Below, one piece after another: positions 18,801-27,803 of a stretch of DNA of 37,079 nucleotides. The translations under genes were made by a program, and so were the position numbers. The first letter of the stretch is position 1, and each line of letters begins with the position of its first letter. This stretch comes from Bacillota bacterium (GTDB lineage Bacteria > Bacillota > Clostridia > Christensenellales > DTU072). The notes below the pieces were generated by a model. That model did not search any database, had not been told where the DNA came from, and saw only the letters and a list, made by a program, of their open reading frames with translations. The stretch is taken from assembly GCA_023394875.1 (NCBI GenBank), contig JAEXAB010000005.1:1-37079 (forward strand), in the 5' to 3' direction.

Positions 18801-21800
18801 AAGGATATCGCAGGCAGCGATATTAACCTTACCGTAAGTTTTGCCCAAGCGTTTGTAAACGCGGGGACACATCAAGCCACGGCATCGCTTGCGGATACCA
18901 ACTACAGACTTGTTGACAACGTAACAAATATTGTTATCGAAAAACGTCAGATAGAAGTATCCGGACTTACGATTACCAAAACAAAGACCTATGACGGAAC
19001 GAGTACGGCTACGTATAACAATGATTTTATCAGCAACGTATTGTCAGACGCGACTTTGGTACCTTTGGCTTTATATAATTCCAAAAACGTTACCGAAGCG
19101 TCTTATATAACCGTATCTTTCTCACTGACGGGAGCAGGCGCAAATAACTACGTTCTGCCCGAGGGATATACCGTTAATAATGCCAACATTACCGCTTTAC
19201 GCATAACCGTAGAAGGATATACGGTAGAGAGCGTCAAGTATTATGACGGAAACAAAACAGCCAACATAACGGGAACTCCCGTAACCGATATCGTTGCCAA
19301 TGAAACACAGATAGAAATCAAGGCTGAGTTTGATAATTTTGCTTGCGGAGTACGCACAGTAAGAGTATGGTTCATATTACATAACAACGACTGGGGCAAC
19401 TATGTCGCGCCTTTCGAATACAACATAACGGACGGAGCAAGAATCAATCCTAGACCGGTTAACGTTGTTTGGGAAAAAGATGAGCAATATATCTACAACG
19501 GCGCAGACAGAAGTGAATCTGTAAGGGCATATTACGAGGATATTTCCGGAAACAGATTTGATTTGGAAGTTAGTTTTGAGGTAACGTTCCGTAATGCAGG
19601 AAACTATATCGCTTCGGTTAGCCTTGATAATGAAAGCTATCAGGTTACGAATAGCGAACTTGAATTGACGATTGCACCTCTTCCTATAGTTCTTGACGGC
19701 TTTACCTTGTTGGAAACCAAAGTGTTTGATGGAACAACCGCGGCGGCAGTTTCGGGTTGGACGCACAACATTGTGGAAAAAGACGATGCTAAATTAAATA
19801 TCAATGCCTTCTATAACTCGCAAAACGTAGCCGAAGCATCTCTTATTACGGTCAGATTTTTCCTTACCGGAACCGACGCTTCTAACTACGTCAAACCTAC
19901 CGATTATAGCATAGATGAAGCATCTATTACTCCTTTGGAAGTAGCAATCGACTGGGCAAGCAATGAAAGGTACGTTTACGACGGAACTAACCATTCTAAT
20001 AGTATCAGTGCAAAATACGTTGATATATCGGGAGTGAATAAGTCTTTGAAAATTGATTTCAACTTACCTTTTGTCAATGCTGGCGACTATTCGGCAAAAG
20101 CGTCCATGATAAAAGAAGATCCTAACTATTTCCTGACCGGAGAGTGGAAGAGTTATACCATAGAAAAACTTCAGATAATCGTAAACAATTTGGATATTAC
20201 CCGTGAGAAAGCGTTTGACGGCGGCACCACTGCCAACATCGTAGAAGGCTACACCACCAACATCAAAGACGAAACAACCAGACTGCAAATCAATGCCAAC
20301 TATAATACAAAAGGCATCAACGCAAGCAGTATTACCGTTAATTTCTCCTTTGCCGATAGTGCAGCTACCAACAATAATTACCTATTGCCTTCACAAATGG
20401 TAATAACAGAAGGCGTAAGAATAAGCCCGAAGGGATTGACGATTTCCGGAGTTAGCGCAGTTGGCAGAGAATACGACGGCACAACTTTGGTAGAATTGGC
20501 AGGCGGCGTATTAAATGGAATAATTGACAACGGTATGGTTTCTGCTAACTTAGGTTTGGGAGAAATCTCCAGCCCCAACGCAAGTTTCGTGCCCTACACT
20601 GTTACTACTAACATCACTTTAAGCGGTGCGGACAAAGATAACTACACGCTAATCCAACCTGCAGGAATAATAACAGTAGTAATCTCTGCTAAAGTAGTAG
20701 ACATCAACTGGTGCGAAGACGACTTTACTTACAACGGTTTTGACCAACGCAGTAGCGTGTTCGCAACCTATACCGCAGTAGACGACTCCATAGTGGGACT
20801 TACCGTTTCTTCCAATATTGAGTTCAAGGATTATAACGAAAACGGTTACGTTTTTGTAGCTGCTCTCCGCTATGACGAAACCAACTACTTACTACCCGCA
20901 GTAAAAACAAGCGTTTATCATATTAAGAAAGTTGCCTTAATCGATACCACTACTGACAGAAACGTAGAATACGACGGAACCGCTCAGGGGATAGAGATTT
21001 CAGCCGAAGGTTTCTACGGCGAAGACGGCATATCGTCAGGCACAGTTCTGTATGGAACGACGTCTACTAATTACGGCTATACCGAAAACATACTGAAAAC
21101 GAACGCTGGCACCTATGAGATATTCTACAGAGTTACGTTTGATAATTACGAAACCATTGCAGGCAGCAAAAAGATAATAATTGCTCCCAGAAAATCCGAA
21201 GTAATCTGGATTTATCAGGAATTTGTTTACAACGGCACAGACCAGAGCAACAAGGTAAGTGCCAGCATAACAAGCGTAAGCTCCACCCTCATTTATCTGG
21301 CAATCAGTTCCAACGAAGTATTCAAGAATGCCGGTGAATATACCTTTACCGCAGAATGCAGAGACTCAAACTATACCTTGAATAATCCTACTAAGGTTAT
21401 CAACATTGCGGCTGTACCCGTAACAGTAAGAATCAAAGACATGGAAAGCAAGGAAGGCGAACCGCTCAAAGACCCCACTTGTACAGTTACTACAGAATCA
21501 GGATCCGTACTTGGTACTTTGGACGTAATTCTTACCAAAGCCTCCGGACTAACCGCAGGATACTATCCCATAACCGGCGAATGCTCTGATCCTAACTATA
21601 ACGTCACTTGGATAAACGGCACCTACACCATTTCTCAAGCCAGCATTTCCAGTGAAGAAACCGAAGGCGACAAGATAGTGAAACAAGTAACGGTTCAGTC
21701 TGTACTAGGATTAAAGCCCGACAACAAACTTTCGGTTGTTGACATAAGCAAAGAATTCAGCAATACCGATTACACCATGAACGAGGGTAAGGTAATAATA

Positions 21801-22604
21801 AAGAAGGCGTTCAATATCAACATTATGAATTCCGACGACACTGTCGTGCCCGTAAACGGTGTGGTAAGCGTCAGAATACTTATCAGCGAAGATTTAAGAC
21901 ATGAAAAGAATCTGAAAGTTATTTACATCGACGACTTCGGTTCTATAACCGACATGAACGCAGTAAGAGACGGCGACTACTTGGTATTTAATACCACACA
22001 TTTCTCTACTTACGCCATTGTCAGTGTCGATGAAAAATCTATTTTCCCGCTAATCCTTTATATCACGTTGCCGATTGCCGCACTCATAATAATTATATTC
22101 GCGATAGTTATAGCCAGAGCTAAGAAGAAGAGAATGATGAACAAATTGTCCTATGCTTCGGCTCCAATTCAAGCATACGTGCCCAACGATATAATAATAC
22201 CTTCGGCAATGGAAGAAGTAACCGTAAAAGTTAAGGAAGAAATACCGGAAGAGGAAAGAAAAGAAGTTTTAGGACTCGCTTACGAAGCATATCACAGATT
22301 TGATATTTCCGACGACGTATGGCAAATCCTGGTTACCGGACTTCCCGCCAGAAAGAGTTTGTGGAGTGCCGACGGCCTAGCCGACAGAAAGTTCATCAAC
22401 GCGGTCTTCTGGGTATTAAGAACGGGCATGCCGTGGCAGGATCTACCCTCCGATTACGGCAAGTGGGGCAGCGTATACCGCCGCTACATACGTTGGAGAG
22501 AAAAGGGAATCTGGAAAGAATTTTGCGATATCCTAAATAACCACCCCGATTTTGAATGGATGAAAACGTTGCAAATCAAAGCAATTTCTCCAAGCAAAGA
22601 TTAA
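15900..22604 (+). CDS. Giant YDG/MBG-repeat surface protein with C-terminal transposase-type domain
   Basis: This 2234-aa protein starts at the ATG after TAGGAGGC. Residues 1-32 are a signal peptide (cut near ANAAP). Residues 33-330 look like propeller strands (DDNGDVWAVDKG, IAVRNDGRVFCATDEGLEYV). A cadherin-like sandwich spans about 333-430. About 430-1900 alternate MBG and YDG modules: roughly eight YDG-type starts (such as KTKTYDGTSTA, ETKVFDGTTAA) and six modules of the type VVWSYEDEYIYDGTDR. A membrane helix lies at about 2047-2073, followed by KKKR. The cytoplasmic tail ends in an IS5/IS402-like DUF4096 domain (about 2134-2221: TGMPWQDLPSDYGKWGSVYR). The exterior probably serves adhesion or surface structure. 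The tail domain is unexpected. Expression is probably set by the TetR-type operators upstream. Confidence 0.85.
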   Translation: MKKFSLVLCVLAVAVIIAAAAFIPQSEVANAAPNTSVTLTTMIEHGSLSSEVEAGAIYLDDQYDMWYIDRYVPQIFMTNSISIYKIPSGTFNKVEYSTNLGAFSDSGGLGITGGLSGKLWVSYENKILNITTSNLVADTRNDFTAASASSLDGNQGTPIATYLPKNRSNDTLFFINGKKINERVQENFIYKTNELTIAGGTDHGLFTDVCSDVTNSRSTRNLWITSASNKIIRQNYLNNTDYQVFTKPGNFANFNKLSAIFVDDNGDVWAVDKGNSGSSRILRYRVRENFWNEYKITDFSGSIYDIAVRNDGRVFCATDEGLEYVDQVFPSSESNIVSFSPSGANVNSNNYSITYSTDERRVTFSAEVSNGATYSIYSDSACTTAIPNNILETPLAFGQSTANINAWIKVIAADGEGYSIYTVTVTRNKRQLKIKPIDQTVVYGDSYVNRWEIVGNLLDSDTVDILDVRTVFYDSSYNGNVGSGTIIIESFNYNANKDYTITKQTGKITVIPRDISISLSPLTKTYASEDPALQYTITEGTLASRDVVSSELVRIAGEDVGDYEINGVKIVKDGVDKTSNYNVNIVDTGTLTIDPLKIEIDGVNNLTKTKVYDHNTSVNTSGATLVTNILPEDTEVTLSITASYNSIYVTNANQITLSFAFAGSSAKNANYILPDDYVVTDGVSITKKELTISDVQAANRTYVDELYTVAISGGALNGVFEEDTVSFNLKGTGFVSDCNAGTDKIVTTDIILTGNHSSNYFLTQPNYVRVDILPVVTEVIWEYSSTYIYNAQDQSATIKAYYRNLSGERVDLGTEIAEGEIFKNVGTYTAQAFMIDIDGNYDIGTPTSTIDIIPLKITTTMVVNTQKTYDGNTTAIISNPGTTNIIDATVTLSYTANFNTSNVGANSIKVIFTLNGEGKENYEEPDEYSLSGTQVKINPFETSVVWSYEDEYIYDGTDRADTVSATCKDIAGSDINLTVSFAQAFVNAGTHQATASLADTNYRLVDNVTNIVIEKRQIEVSGLTITKTKTYDGTSTATYNNDFISNVLSDATLVPLALYNSKNVTEASYITVSFSLTGAGANNYVLPEGYTVNNANITALRITVEGYTVESVKYYDGNKTANITGTPVTDIVANETQIEIKAEFDNFACGVRTVRVWFILHNNDWGNYVAPFEYNITDGARINPRPVNVVWEKDEQYIYNGADRSESVRAYYEDISGNRFDLEVSFEVTFRNAGNYIASVSLDNESYQVTNSELELTIAPLPIVLDGFTLLETKVFDGTTAAAVSGWTHNIVEKDDAKLNINAFYNSQNVAEASLITVRFFLTGTDASNYVKPTDYSIDEASITPLEVAIDWASNERYVYDGTNHSNSISAKYVDISGVNKSLKIDFNLPFVNAGDYSAKASMIKEDPNYFLTGEWKSYTIEKLQIIVNNLDITREKAFDGGTTANIVEGYTTNIKDETTRLQINANYNTKGINASSITVNFSFADSAATNNNYLLPSQMVITEGVRISPKGLTISGVSAVGREYDGTTLVELAGGVLNGIIDNGMVSANLGLGEISSPNASFVPYTVTTNITLSGADKDNYTLIQPAGIITVVISAKVVDINWCEDDFTYNGFDQRSSVFATYTAVDDSIVGLTVSSNIEFKDYNENGYVFVAALRYDETNYLLPAVKTSVYHIKKVALIDTTTDRNVEYDGTAQGIEISAEGFYGEDGISSGTVLYGTTSTNYGYTENILKTNAGTYEIFYRVTFDNYETIAGSKKIIIAPRKSEVIWIYQEFVYNGTDQSNKVSASITSVSSTLIYLAISSNEVFKNAGEYTFTAECRDSNYTLNNPTKVINIAAVPVTVRIKDMESKEGEPLKDPTCTVTTESGSVLGTLDVILTKASGLTAGYYPITGECSDPNYNVTWINGTYTISQASISSEETEGDKIVKQVTVQSVLGLKPDNKLSVVDISKEFSNTDYTMNEGKVIIKKAFNINIMNSDDTVVPVNGVVSVRILISEDLRHEKNLKVIYIDDFGSITDMNAVRDGDYLVFNTTHFSTYAIVSVDEKSIFPLILYITLPIAALIIIIFAIVIARAKKKRMMNKLSYASAPIQAYVPNDIIIPSAMEEVTVKVKEEIPEEERKEVLGLAYEAYHRFDISDDVWQILVTGLPARKSLWSADGLADRKFINAVFWVLRTGMPWQDLPSDYGKWGSVYRRYIRWREKGIWKEFCDILNNHPDFEWMKTLQIKAISPSKD

Positions 22605-22631
22605 CAAAAAGACTTAAGGGGGCTTTACATA

Positions 22632-22676
22632 CAAAACTGCTTCGCGGGAATATCCCGTGAGGCAGTTTTGCTGTTT
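22632..22676 (+). terminator. Terminator after the YDG surface-protein gene
   Basis: AAAACTGC (22633-22640) pairs with GCAGTTTT (22662-22669), with an inner CGGGA/TCCCG stem, and a T-rich tail follows. The rest of 22677-22920 is AT-rich. I see no gene or clear structure in it. Confidence 0.8.
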
Positions 22677-22920
22677 TAATATAATAATATATTTACATTA
22701 TTTCTTTTTTGAATTATAAAATTATATGTGTTAACATTAACTAAACAAAAGTAAATAAAGGTAAGATTATTATGTCTAGAGTTAAAGAGTTTTAATGCAC
22801 TATTAAACTAATAATATACTAGGTAAAGTAATTAGAGATTGCCTTTTTCGCCGTAGTGCTTTATAATTATTATTGTTAATAGCTTTAATATTAACAATAC
22901 GAAAGTTTAGCAGGGAGTCT

Positions 22921-23706
22921 ATGATAAACGGCAAAAAGATAGTAATAACAGGCGCAAACAGCGGTATTGGATATGAAACGTTAAAGATTTTGGCTTTAGG
23001 TAAGGATAATCTAATCTTAGCTGTCGACAAAGACGTCAGCAATCTAAAAAGTTTTTCTCCTCAAGTATTTCCTTATATTATGGATATCAGTTCCAAAGAG
23101 GGCGTGGACGCCGTTTTTGAGGAAGCAATAAAAGTTCTGGGCGGTATTGATATTTTTTATGCCAATGCAGGCTACCCTTACTATGAATTATTCAATTATA
23201 CAGACTGGGACAGGGTGAAAGTCATGTTTGAAACCAACGTGTTTTCTCCCATTTATACATATTCCAAATTCCGAGAATATCTAAACGGCGCGTTCGGAAT
23301 TTATGCAGTAACCATTAGCGCAATAGGGCAAATGGCAATGCCGGGCTATGCCATTTATTCATCTAGTAAATTCGCTGTTGAGGGTTTTCAGCAAGCTTTA
23401 AGACAGGAAATGGATAAAAATATCCAACTTACCTGCCTTTATCCGGTAGCTACCGATACCAACTTTTTCAAAGTGGCAAATTCTATGGAATTTGAGAAGC
23501 CGTTCCCTGTGCAAAACCCTCAGCTCGTAGCCAAAAAGATGGTAAAGGGTATAGAAAAAGGCAAAAAAAGCGTATACCCTTCCAAGCTACTTGGCTTTGC
23601 AAAGCTACTTATGAAATTCTTCCCGATAATCCGTACTATCTATTGGTCATTAGAAAAAAAGAAACTGCTACGCTTCAAACAAAAACTTGAAAACAATGCA
23701 AAATAG
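22921..23706 (+). CDS. SDR family oxidoreductase
   Basis: This 261-aa NAD(P)-dependent short-chain dehydrogenase/reductase has TGANSGIG (10-17) binding the cofactor, NAG (82-84), S133 in TISAIG, and catalytic Y146-K150 (YSSSK). D37 after the second strand hints at NAD preference. A basic C-terminal extension (EKKKLLRFKQKLENNAK), with a hydrophobic stretch before it, suggests membrane association. The start at 22921 is used because of the GGGAG site. An upstream in-frame TTG/ATG at 22873 lacks one. Substrate is not inferable. Confidence 0.88.
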   Translation: MINGKKIVITGANSGIGYETLKILALGKDNLILAVDKDVSNLKSFSPQVFPYIMDISSKEGVDAVFEEAIKVLGGIDIFYANAGYPYYELFNYTDWDRVKVMFETNVFSPIYTYSKFREYLNGAFGIYAVTISAIGQMAMPGYAIYSSSKFAVEGFQQALRQEMDKNIQLTCLYPVATDTNFFKVANSMEFEKPFPVQNPQLVAKKMVKGIEKGKKSVYPSKLLGFAKLLMKFFPIIRTIYWSLEKKKLLRFKQKLENNAK

Positions 23707-24062
23707 TTATCTGCACAATATCGCATGGCTGGGTATATAAAACCTTGCCGTATTTTGCTTTATAGGGCACGATAAATATCCTTTGCATGATGTTATAAGA
23801 GTTTTAGACGAATTATTATTCGATCCGGTAGAAATGTTTTTATCGCATATACTTTATTGAAAAATATAAATGATACATTAGACCGTTCTATGTCTTGATA
23901 TGTTCCCTTGACATTCCATTGACGTAGTTAAGCTTGAAGTCGGAGAAATTATGTATAGCTTTTACGAACGGATGGTTGGTTATTTGCAACATTGTTGTAT
24001 TGTGGCAAGGAACAACAAAAAAAATATTTTATGGATCGGAGATATACAGATTCTTACTCTGA
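23707..24062. other. Gene-free spacer, possibly decayed coding sequence
   Basis: These 356 bases lie between the convergent SDR and lipoprotein genes. Short broken frames are present (for example a stretch encoding GHDKYPLHDVIRVLDELLFD around 23767-23826). None has a start with a ribosome binding site or a recognisable family. It may be a degraded gene or plain spacer. Confidence 0.3.
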
Positions 24063-24554
24063 TTAATCTTTAAATATTTCCACCGTAACGCTTTCCAGAT
24101 AGCCGCCTTGCTTAAAGTCGTAATGCCAACATTCCTCCCACGTCGGTGTGGTTCCTTCTGTATAACTATTACTCCAGTAGAAATTACGCTTATTAACCGT
24201 CTTTGGCTCAAGGACAGTATCACCGACTTTCACGGTAAAGACCGGGGCTTCCGAATCCGAATAGTCGTAAAGCAGTATCACCGTAAATTCTAAATATTGC
24301 TCTTTCTCACCTTTTACTTGCTTGAGGCTGCTGTCTAAACCTTGAATTATTGCTACAGACTCGTTATCCCTTTTGACTAACCAGGCATTGAAATAATATG
24401 TATCAGGGATCTTTTCGTCAATGCCGTACCATTGAAATGTGATTCCCTCACCGCCTTCCAGTGTAACGGACAAAATGTCAGGACCGCATCCCGCAAAAGT
24501 AAAAACTATGAATAAAAATAGAATTGCAGCTGTTAGTAATCTGGATTTTTTCAT
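24063..24554 (-). CDS. Small secreted lipoprotein, function unknown
   Basis: This 163-aa protein has a lipoprotein signal (MKKSRLLTAAILFLFIVFTF, then lipobox AGC with C21). The mature part is beta-rich, with tryptophan-rich stretches (TPTWEECWHYDF), and belongs to no family I can name. The start at 24554 is set by TTGGAGG upstream. A longer frame to 24590 lacks a site. It is probably transcribed alone. A TTGACA-like box reading leftwards lies at 24718-24723. Confidence 0.75.
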   Translation of the reverse strand: MKKSRLLTAAILFLFIVFTFAGCGPDILSVTLEGGEGITFQWYGIDEKIPDTYYFNAWLVKRDNESVAIIQGLDSSLKQVKGEKEQYLEFTVILLYDYSDSEAPVFTVKVGDTVLEPKTVNKRNFYWSNSYTEGTTPTWEECWHYDFKQGGYLESVTVEIFKD

Positions 24555-24729
24555 AATATAACCTCCAATATTGTTTTCAACCAAAGGCACTTGATTAACA
24601 TGCTCGGTGCCAAGGCATTCTCTTATTCACGATTCTTTGTGTCTATACTCATCGAACCGGCTAATCAGCCCCTAATGAATATTGATTTTATTATAGTTTA
24701 GCAGTAAATGTTTTGCTTGTCAATGCAAG

Positions 24730-24801
24730 TTATTGTTTTTTGTAAGCGTAAACCACCAGCTCCACGTCAAGCTCCACAAAATTCCAGTACACTCTAAGCA
24801 C
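24730..24801 (-). pseudogene. Possible short C-terminal tail of a mobile-element gene
   Basis: A minus-strand frame of 23 codons reads VLRVYWNFVELDVELVVYAY and then KKQ before TAA, directly after a stop. Its alternating strand pattern is protein-like and resembles recombinase tails, but the stretch is too short to assign. Confidence 0.25.
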
Positions 24802-24943
24802 TCATCCTTTCAGATGGTATATATATAGCATTTATACAATAAATCAAAAAAACTTACGGCCACCACAACGAAAACGATAAGTAATATTTTTCGAAAGATT
24901 TTTAGAAGGTAGCAAAAACTGGCGAGAACGAAAAAAAATTAAC

Positions 24944-24997
24944 AAAAGACACACGATGGGAGCGAGTTTATACGCTCCTTTTTCGTGTGTCTTGGTG
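24944..24997. repeat. 54-bp hairpin repeat, copy 1
   Basis: AAGACACACGA (24946-24956) pairs with TCGTGTGTCTT (24983-24993), and an inner GGAGCG/CGCTCC stem encloses AGTTTATA. A second copy at 34233-34286 differs by a single base. Upstream of both lies a shared CGATAAGTAATATT motif (24875-24888 and 34160-34173). Together they bracket a 9.3-kb accessory block. Confidence 0.85.
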
Positions 24998-25000
24998 GTG

Positions 25001-25160
25001 GGCAATAACGAAATGTTGTTGCCCTGTCGCGCTCCCAAATACAGCCCCTTTTCAAGGTGGTGTATTTGTTTTTTTATCGTGCCCAACCTTTTATTCGTGC
25101 AAGCACAACTATGCGTTTGGTCACAACAAAAAACACACCCTTATGGGGTGTGCTTGTTCA
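25001..25160. other. Series of stem-loops upstream of the recombinase remnant
   Basis: Three further hairpins follow the 54-bp repeat: GGGCAA...TTGCCC (25001-25026), ATACA...TGTAT with inner CC-AAGG pairing (about 25039-25068), and CACACCC-TTAT-GGGGTGTG (about 25133-25152). With the repeat this makes four stems in about 210 bases without a gene. It could be a structured RNA or the old 5' region of the recombinase gene. Confidence 0.4.
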
Positions 25161-25264
25161 CTTGCGAGGACAAAATCAAAAGTGGTAAAAATTACCAAAT
25201 ACTTACAAGTTATCAAACAAAAAGTAAGACAAAACAAAAAGTAAGAAAGTAGATTGATAGGGTC

Positions 25265-26059
25265 TTGATTTCGCGGAATAACAAATTTGGGCAAAACAGT
25301 AGTTTTGTAGCAGATGAAATGTATGACCTAGTTCAACAAGAGTTTATAAAGAGAAATGAGTTAAGAAGTGCAAGCAAGACTGGTCGTGGCAAGTATTCAG
25401 GTAAGTATCCGTTTAGTGGGATAATAATATGTGGTGAGTGTGGGTCAACCTTTAGACGTCACTGCCACCAGAAGCGTGACGGCACGAAAGAACGCGTATG
25501 GACTTGTAAGGAACACCTACGCGGGAATCAGTATTGCGGGCAACTTGCTATCAAAGAGGAAACACTAGAGCAGGTATTCGTAAAAACTTTCAACAATTTA
25601 TTAATGGACAGAAACAATGCACTAAAGGCAGTAGAGGAAAGCATCGCTGAGGCGATGTTCGAATCGTGCGACGGCACGGGCACGGCAGACGAGATAGCGG
25701 CAGTGGACGCTAGTATCGAACGCTTGCAGGCGCAGATGATTGACCTAAACAAACAGCGTACACGGCGCGAGATTGACACAAACGAATACAACACCGAGAG
25801 CCGCAAGGTAATGGATGCACTCGACGCTTTGTTTGCAGAGCGGGACGATTTGGAGGAGGCGCAGAGCACGGGCGCACTAAGCGTGGCACGGCGCAAAATG
25901 ATTTCCGACCTGTTACAGAGCGAACAAGCACAAACAGAATTTGACCGCGACGTTTTCAGCAAGCTAATAGAGGTAGTGCGAGTATATAAACGCGACGACA
26001 TAACATTCATATTCAAAGATGGCACCGAGGTCAAGGCGGATTTAAGGGTGATAATTTAA
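25265..26059 (+). pseudogene. Large serine recombinase, C-terminal remnant
   Basis: The open frame (264 codons from a TTG) begins abruptly after a stop and lacks the N-terminal resolvase catalytic domain with its serine. What remains is the recombinase domain edge (DEMYDLVQQEFIKRNELR), a zinc ribbon (C-x2-C in IICGECGSTF, then WTCKEH and NQYC), a long coiled coil (ERLQAQMIDLNKQRTRREID), and the usual tail DVFSKLIEVVRVYKRDDITF. Full-length relatives are about 500-550 aa. The second half is clearly GC-richer than its surroundings, a sign of transfer. It cannot catalyse recombination. Confidence 0.85.
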
Positions 26060-26107
26060 TTAATAATCTTATTTAGCCTATTTTTCAAGGCAAATCCATA
26101 AAAAGTA

Positions 26108-26136
26108 TTGAAGTAAAAATTAATAATTGGTATAAT
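26108..26136 (+). promoter_or_regulatory. Promoter of the DGR-type lipoprotein gene
   Basis: TTGAAG (26108-26113), 17 bases ending TGG, and TATAAT (26131-26136) form a TG-extended sigma-A promoter about 85 bases before the start at 26220. Confidence 0.55.
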
Positions 26137-26219
26137 ATGGAAAATAATATTTAACAGAAACGAATTTTTCTAGTATTATGATTGCGATGATTTTTAATCG
26201 TTGATGTTGGGGGTATTAA

Positions 26220-27803
26220 ATGAAAAGAAAGAATGTCATTATTTTAGTATTAGCGGTTTTATTGCTTATTAGCTTGCTTACGGCTTGCAACGGCGCAGTG
26301 GATATTACGCTGTCATTTATTGTAGATGGCGAGGTCTATCATACGATAGATACAAAAGGCAATGAAGAAATAAAGTTACCTGCAGACCCTGAAAAAGAGG
26401 GCTACATATTCGATGGTTGGTATTGGGATAAAGATACATGGGAAAAACCCTTTACAGCAAATTCTTTATTAGATGCTCCGCTTTCGGATAATATGTCAGT
26501 TTATGCAAGGTGGAAGCTTGAAGGGGAACATGAGGCAATTACATATACAATTGCTTTCGACAGTAATGAAGGCAGTTCGGTAACTGCAATAACAAAAGAG
26601 GCTGGAGAGATCATAACAGCGCCTACAGCGCCGACAAGAGAAGGATATACTTTTGAAGGCTGGTATACGGATAATGATACTTTTGCAAATGAATATACTT
26701 TTAGCACAATGCCAGAAGAAAGTTTTACTCTTTATGCGAAATGGATAGAAGATAATCAAGGACAAACACATACAATAACTTTCAACAGTAACGGTGGAGG
26801 TGATGTAGTGGCAATAACAAAAGAAGCAGGAGAGAACATAACTGAGCCGACAGTACCAACAAGGTTAGGCTATACCTTTGACGGCTGGTATACGGATAAT
26901 GGTACTTTTGCAAATGTTTATACCTTCAGCACAATGCCAGAAGAAAGCTTTATTCTATATGCAAAATGGGTAGAAGATAATCAAGGACAACAGGGCGTTT
27001 ATCAACGCATAAACGCAAGCGGTGACCCCACCGCAAACGGCGACTATATATTGTTCGGCGAATATCCTCAAACCATAAAGGCAAATGATGTAACAATAAC
27101 AGAAACAACTGACAGCAGAGGCTATTATCTAGGCAGCGACGGCTTTTATTATGCCAAAGTAACGGCGACGCCTTATACAAGCGGATATACCTTCTCTACT
27201 AATGCAACTGTAAATAGTGGCACAGTATACTACTTCAAAGTAGAGCCTATCAAATGGCGGATACTTGAAGAAAGCGACGGCACAGCGTTGATATTATGCG
27301 AAAGCATAATAGCTAACAAGCAATATCACGCAAGCAGTAACAACTATATGAACAGCGAAATAAGAGCGTGGTTGAATGGTGAATTCTACAATAAAGCGTT
27401 CATTGCACTACAGCAAGAGCTGATACAAATAACAAATGTAGACAACAGTGCATATAGTACAGGTTATAGCAGTAACTATTATGCCTGTGCCAACACCAAC
27501 GACAAGATATTCTTACCAAGCTACCGTGATATGGTCAATACCGCCTATGGTTTCAATAGCGAGTACAGCGCTTACGATACCGCAAGAAGAAGGCTAACAA
27601 GCGACTACAGCAGAGCGACAGGGGCATATATGAGTATCAACTCAAGCTATTACGGCAACGGCTATTGGTGGTTGCGTTCGCCTTTCGACTACATTAGTCT
27701 TGGCGCGCGCGGCGTCGACCGCGACGGCGACATCTACGGCAGCCATAGCGTCGACGGCACTAGTAGCGGCGTTGTCCCCGCTTTGACAATTCAGCTATCC
27801 TAG
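26220..27803 (+). CDS. Lipoprotein with InlB-type repeats and a DUF6273 C-terminal domain; probable DGR variable protein
   Basis: This 527-aa surface lipoprotein has lipobox LTAC with C23. Three InlB/Flg_new-type repeats follow (about 27-98, 106-177, 183-254); the second and third are close copies (GYTFEGWYTDN, GYTFDGWYTDN). About 260-527 is a DUF6273-like domain ending WWLRSP (483-488) and GVVPALTIQL. From codon 489 to 521, 32 of 33 codons end in C or T and the block is about 65% GC, unlike the AT-rich rest. That is the expected product of adenine mutagenesis of AAY codons in a DGR. Known DGR targets have a C-type-lectin-like fold with variable residues at this position. The function would be ligand binding at the cell surface. 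Confidence 0.8.
   Translation: MKRKNVIILVLAVLLLISLLTACNGAVDITLSFIVDGEVYHTIDTKGNEEIKLPADPEKEGYIFDGWYWDKDTWEKPFTANSLLDAPLSDNMSVYARWKLEGEHEAITYTIAFDSNEGSSVTAITKEAGEIITAPTAPTREGYTFEGWYTDNDTFANEYTFSTMPEESFTLYAKWIEDNQGQTHTITFNSNGGGDVVAITKEAGENITEPTVPTRLGYTFDGWYTDNGTFANVYTFSTMPEESFILYAKWVEDNQGQQGVYQRINASGDPTANGDYILFGEYPQTIKANDVTITETTDSRGYYLGSDGFYYAKVTATPYTSGYTFSTNATVNSGTVYYFKVEPIKWRILEESDGTALILCESIIANKQYHASSNNYMNSEIRAWLNGEFYNKAFIALQQELIQITNVDNSAYSTGYSSNYYACANTNDKIFLPSYRDMVNTAYGFNSEYSAYDTARRRLTSDYSRATGAYMSINSSYYGNGYWWLRSPFDYISLGARGVDRDGDIYGSHSVDGTSSGVVPALTIQLS
27684..27782 (+). other. Putative DGR variable repeat (VR)
   Basis: These 33 codons sit at the 3' end of the lipoprotein gene, just after WWLRSP. 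32 of 33 end in C or T (GAC, TAC, AGT, CGC, GTC, AGC and so on) and adenine is depleted. The invariant 3' segment encoding VPALTIQLS and a hairpin follow, where the IMH lies in known DGRs. No template copy is present in the window, so the assignment rests on composition, position and neighbours. Confidence 0.6.

Noticed and set aside
18333..18875. 180-codon minus-strand frame inside the YDG protein gene
   Set aside because: It is antisense to conserved repeats and its length follows from their codon bias. No start site or family is seen.
24108..24293. 61-codon plus-strand frame over the lipoprotein gene
   Set aside because: It is antisense to a gene with a clear signal peptide and ribosome binding site.
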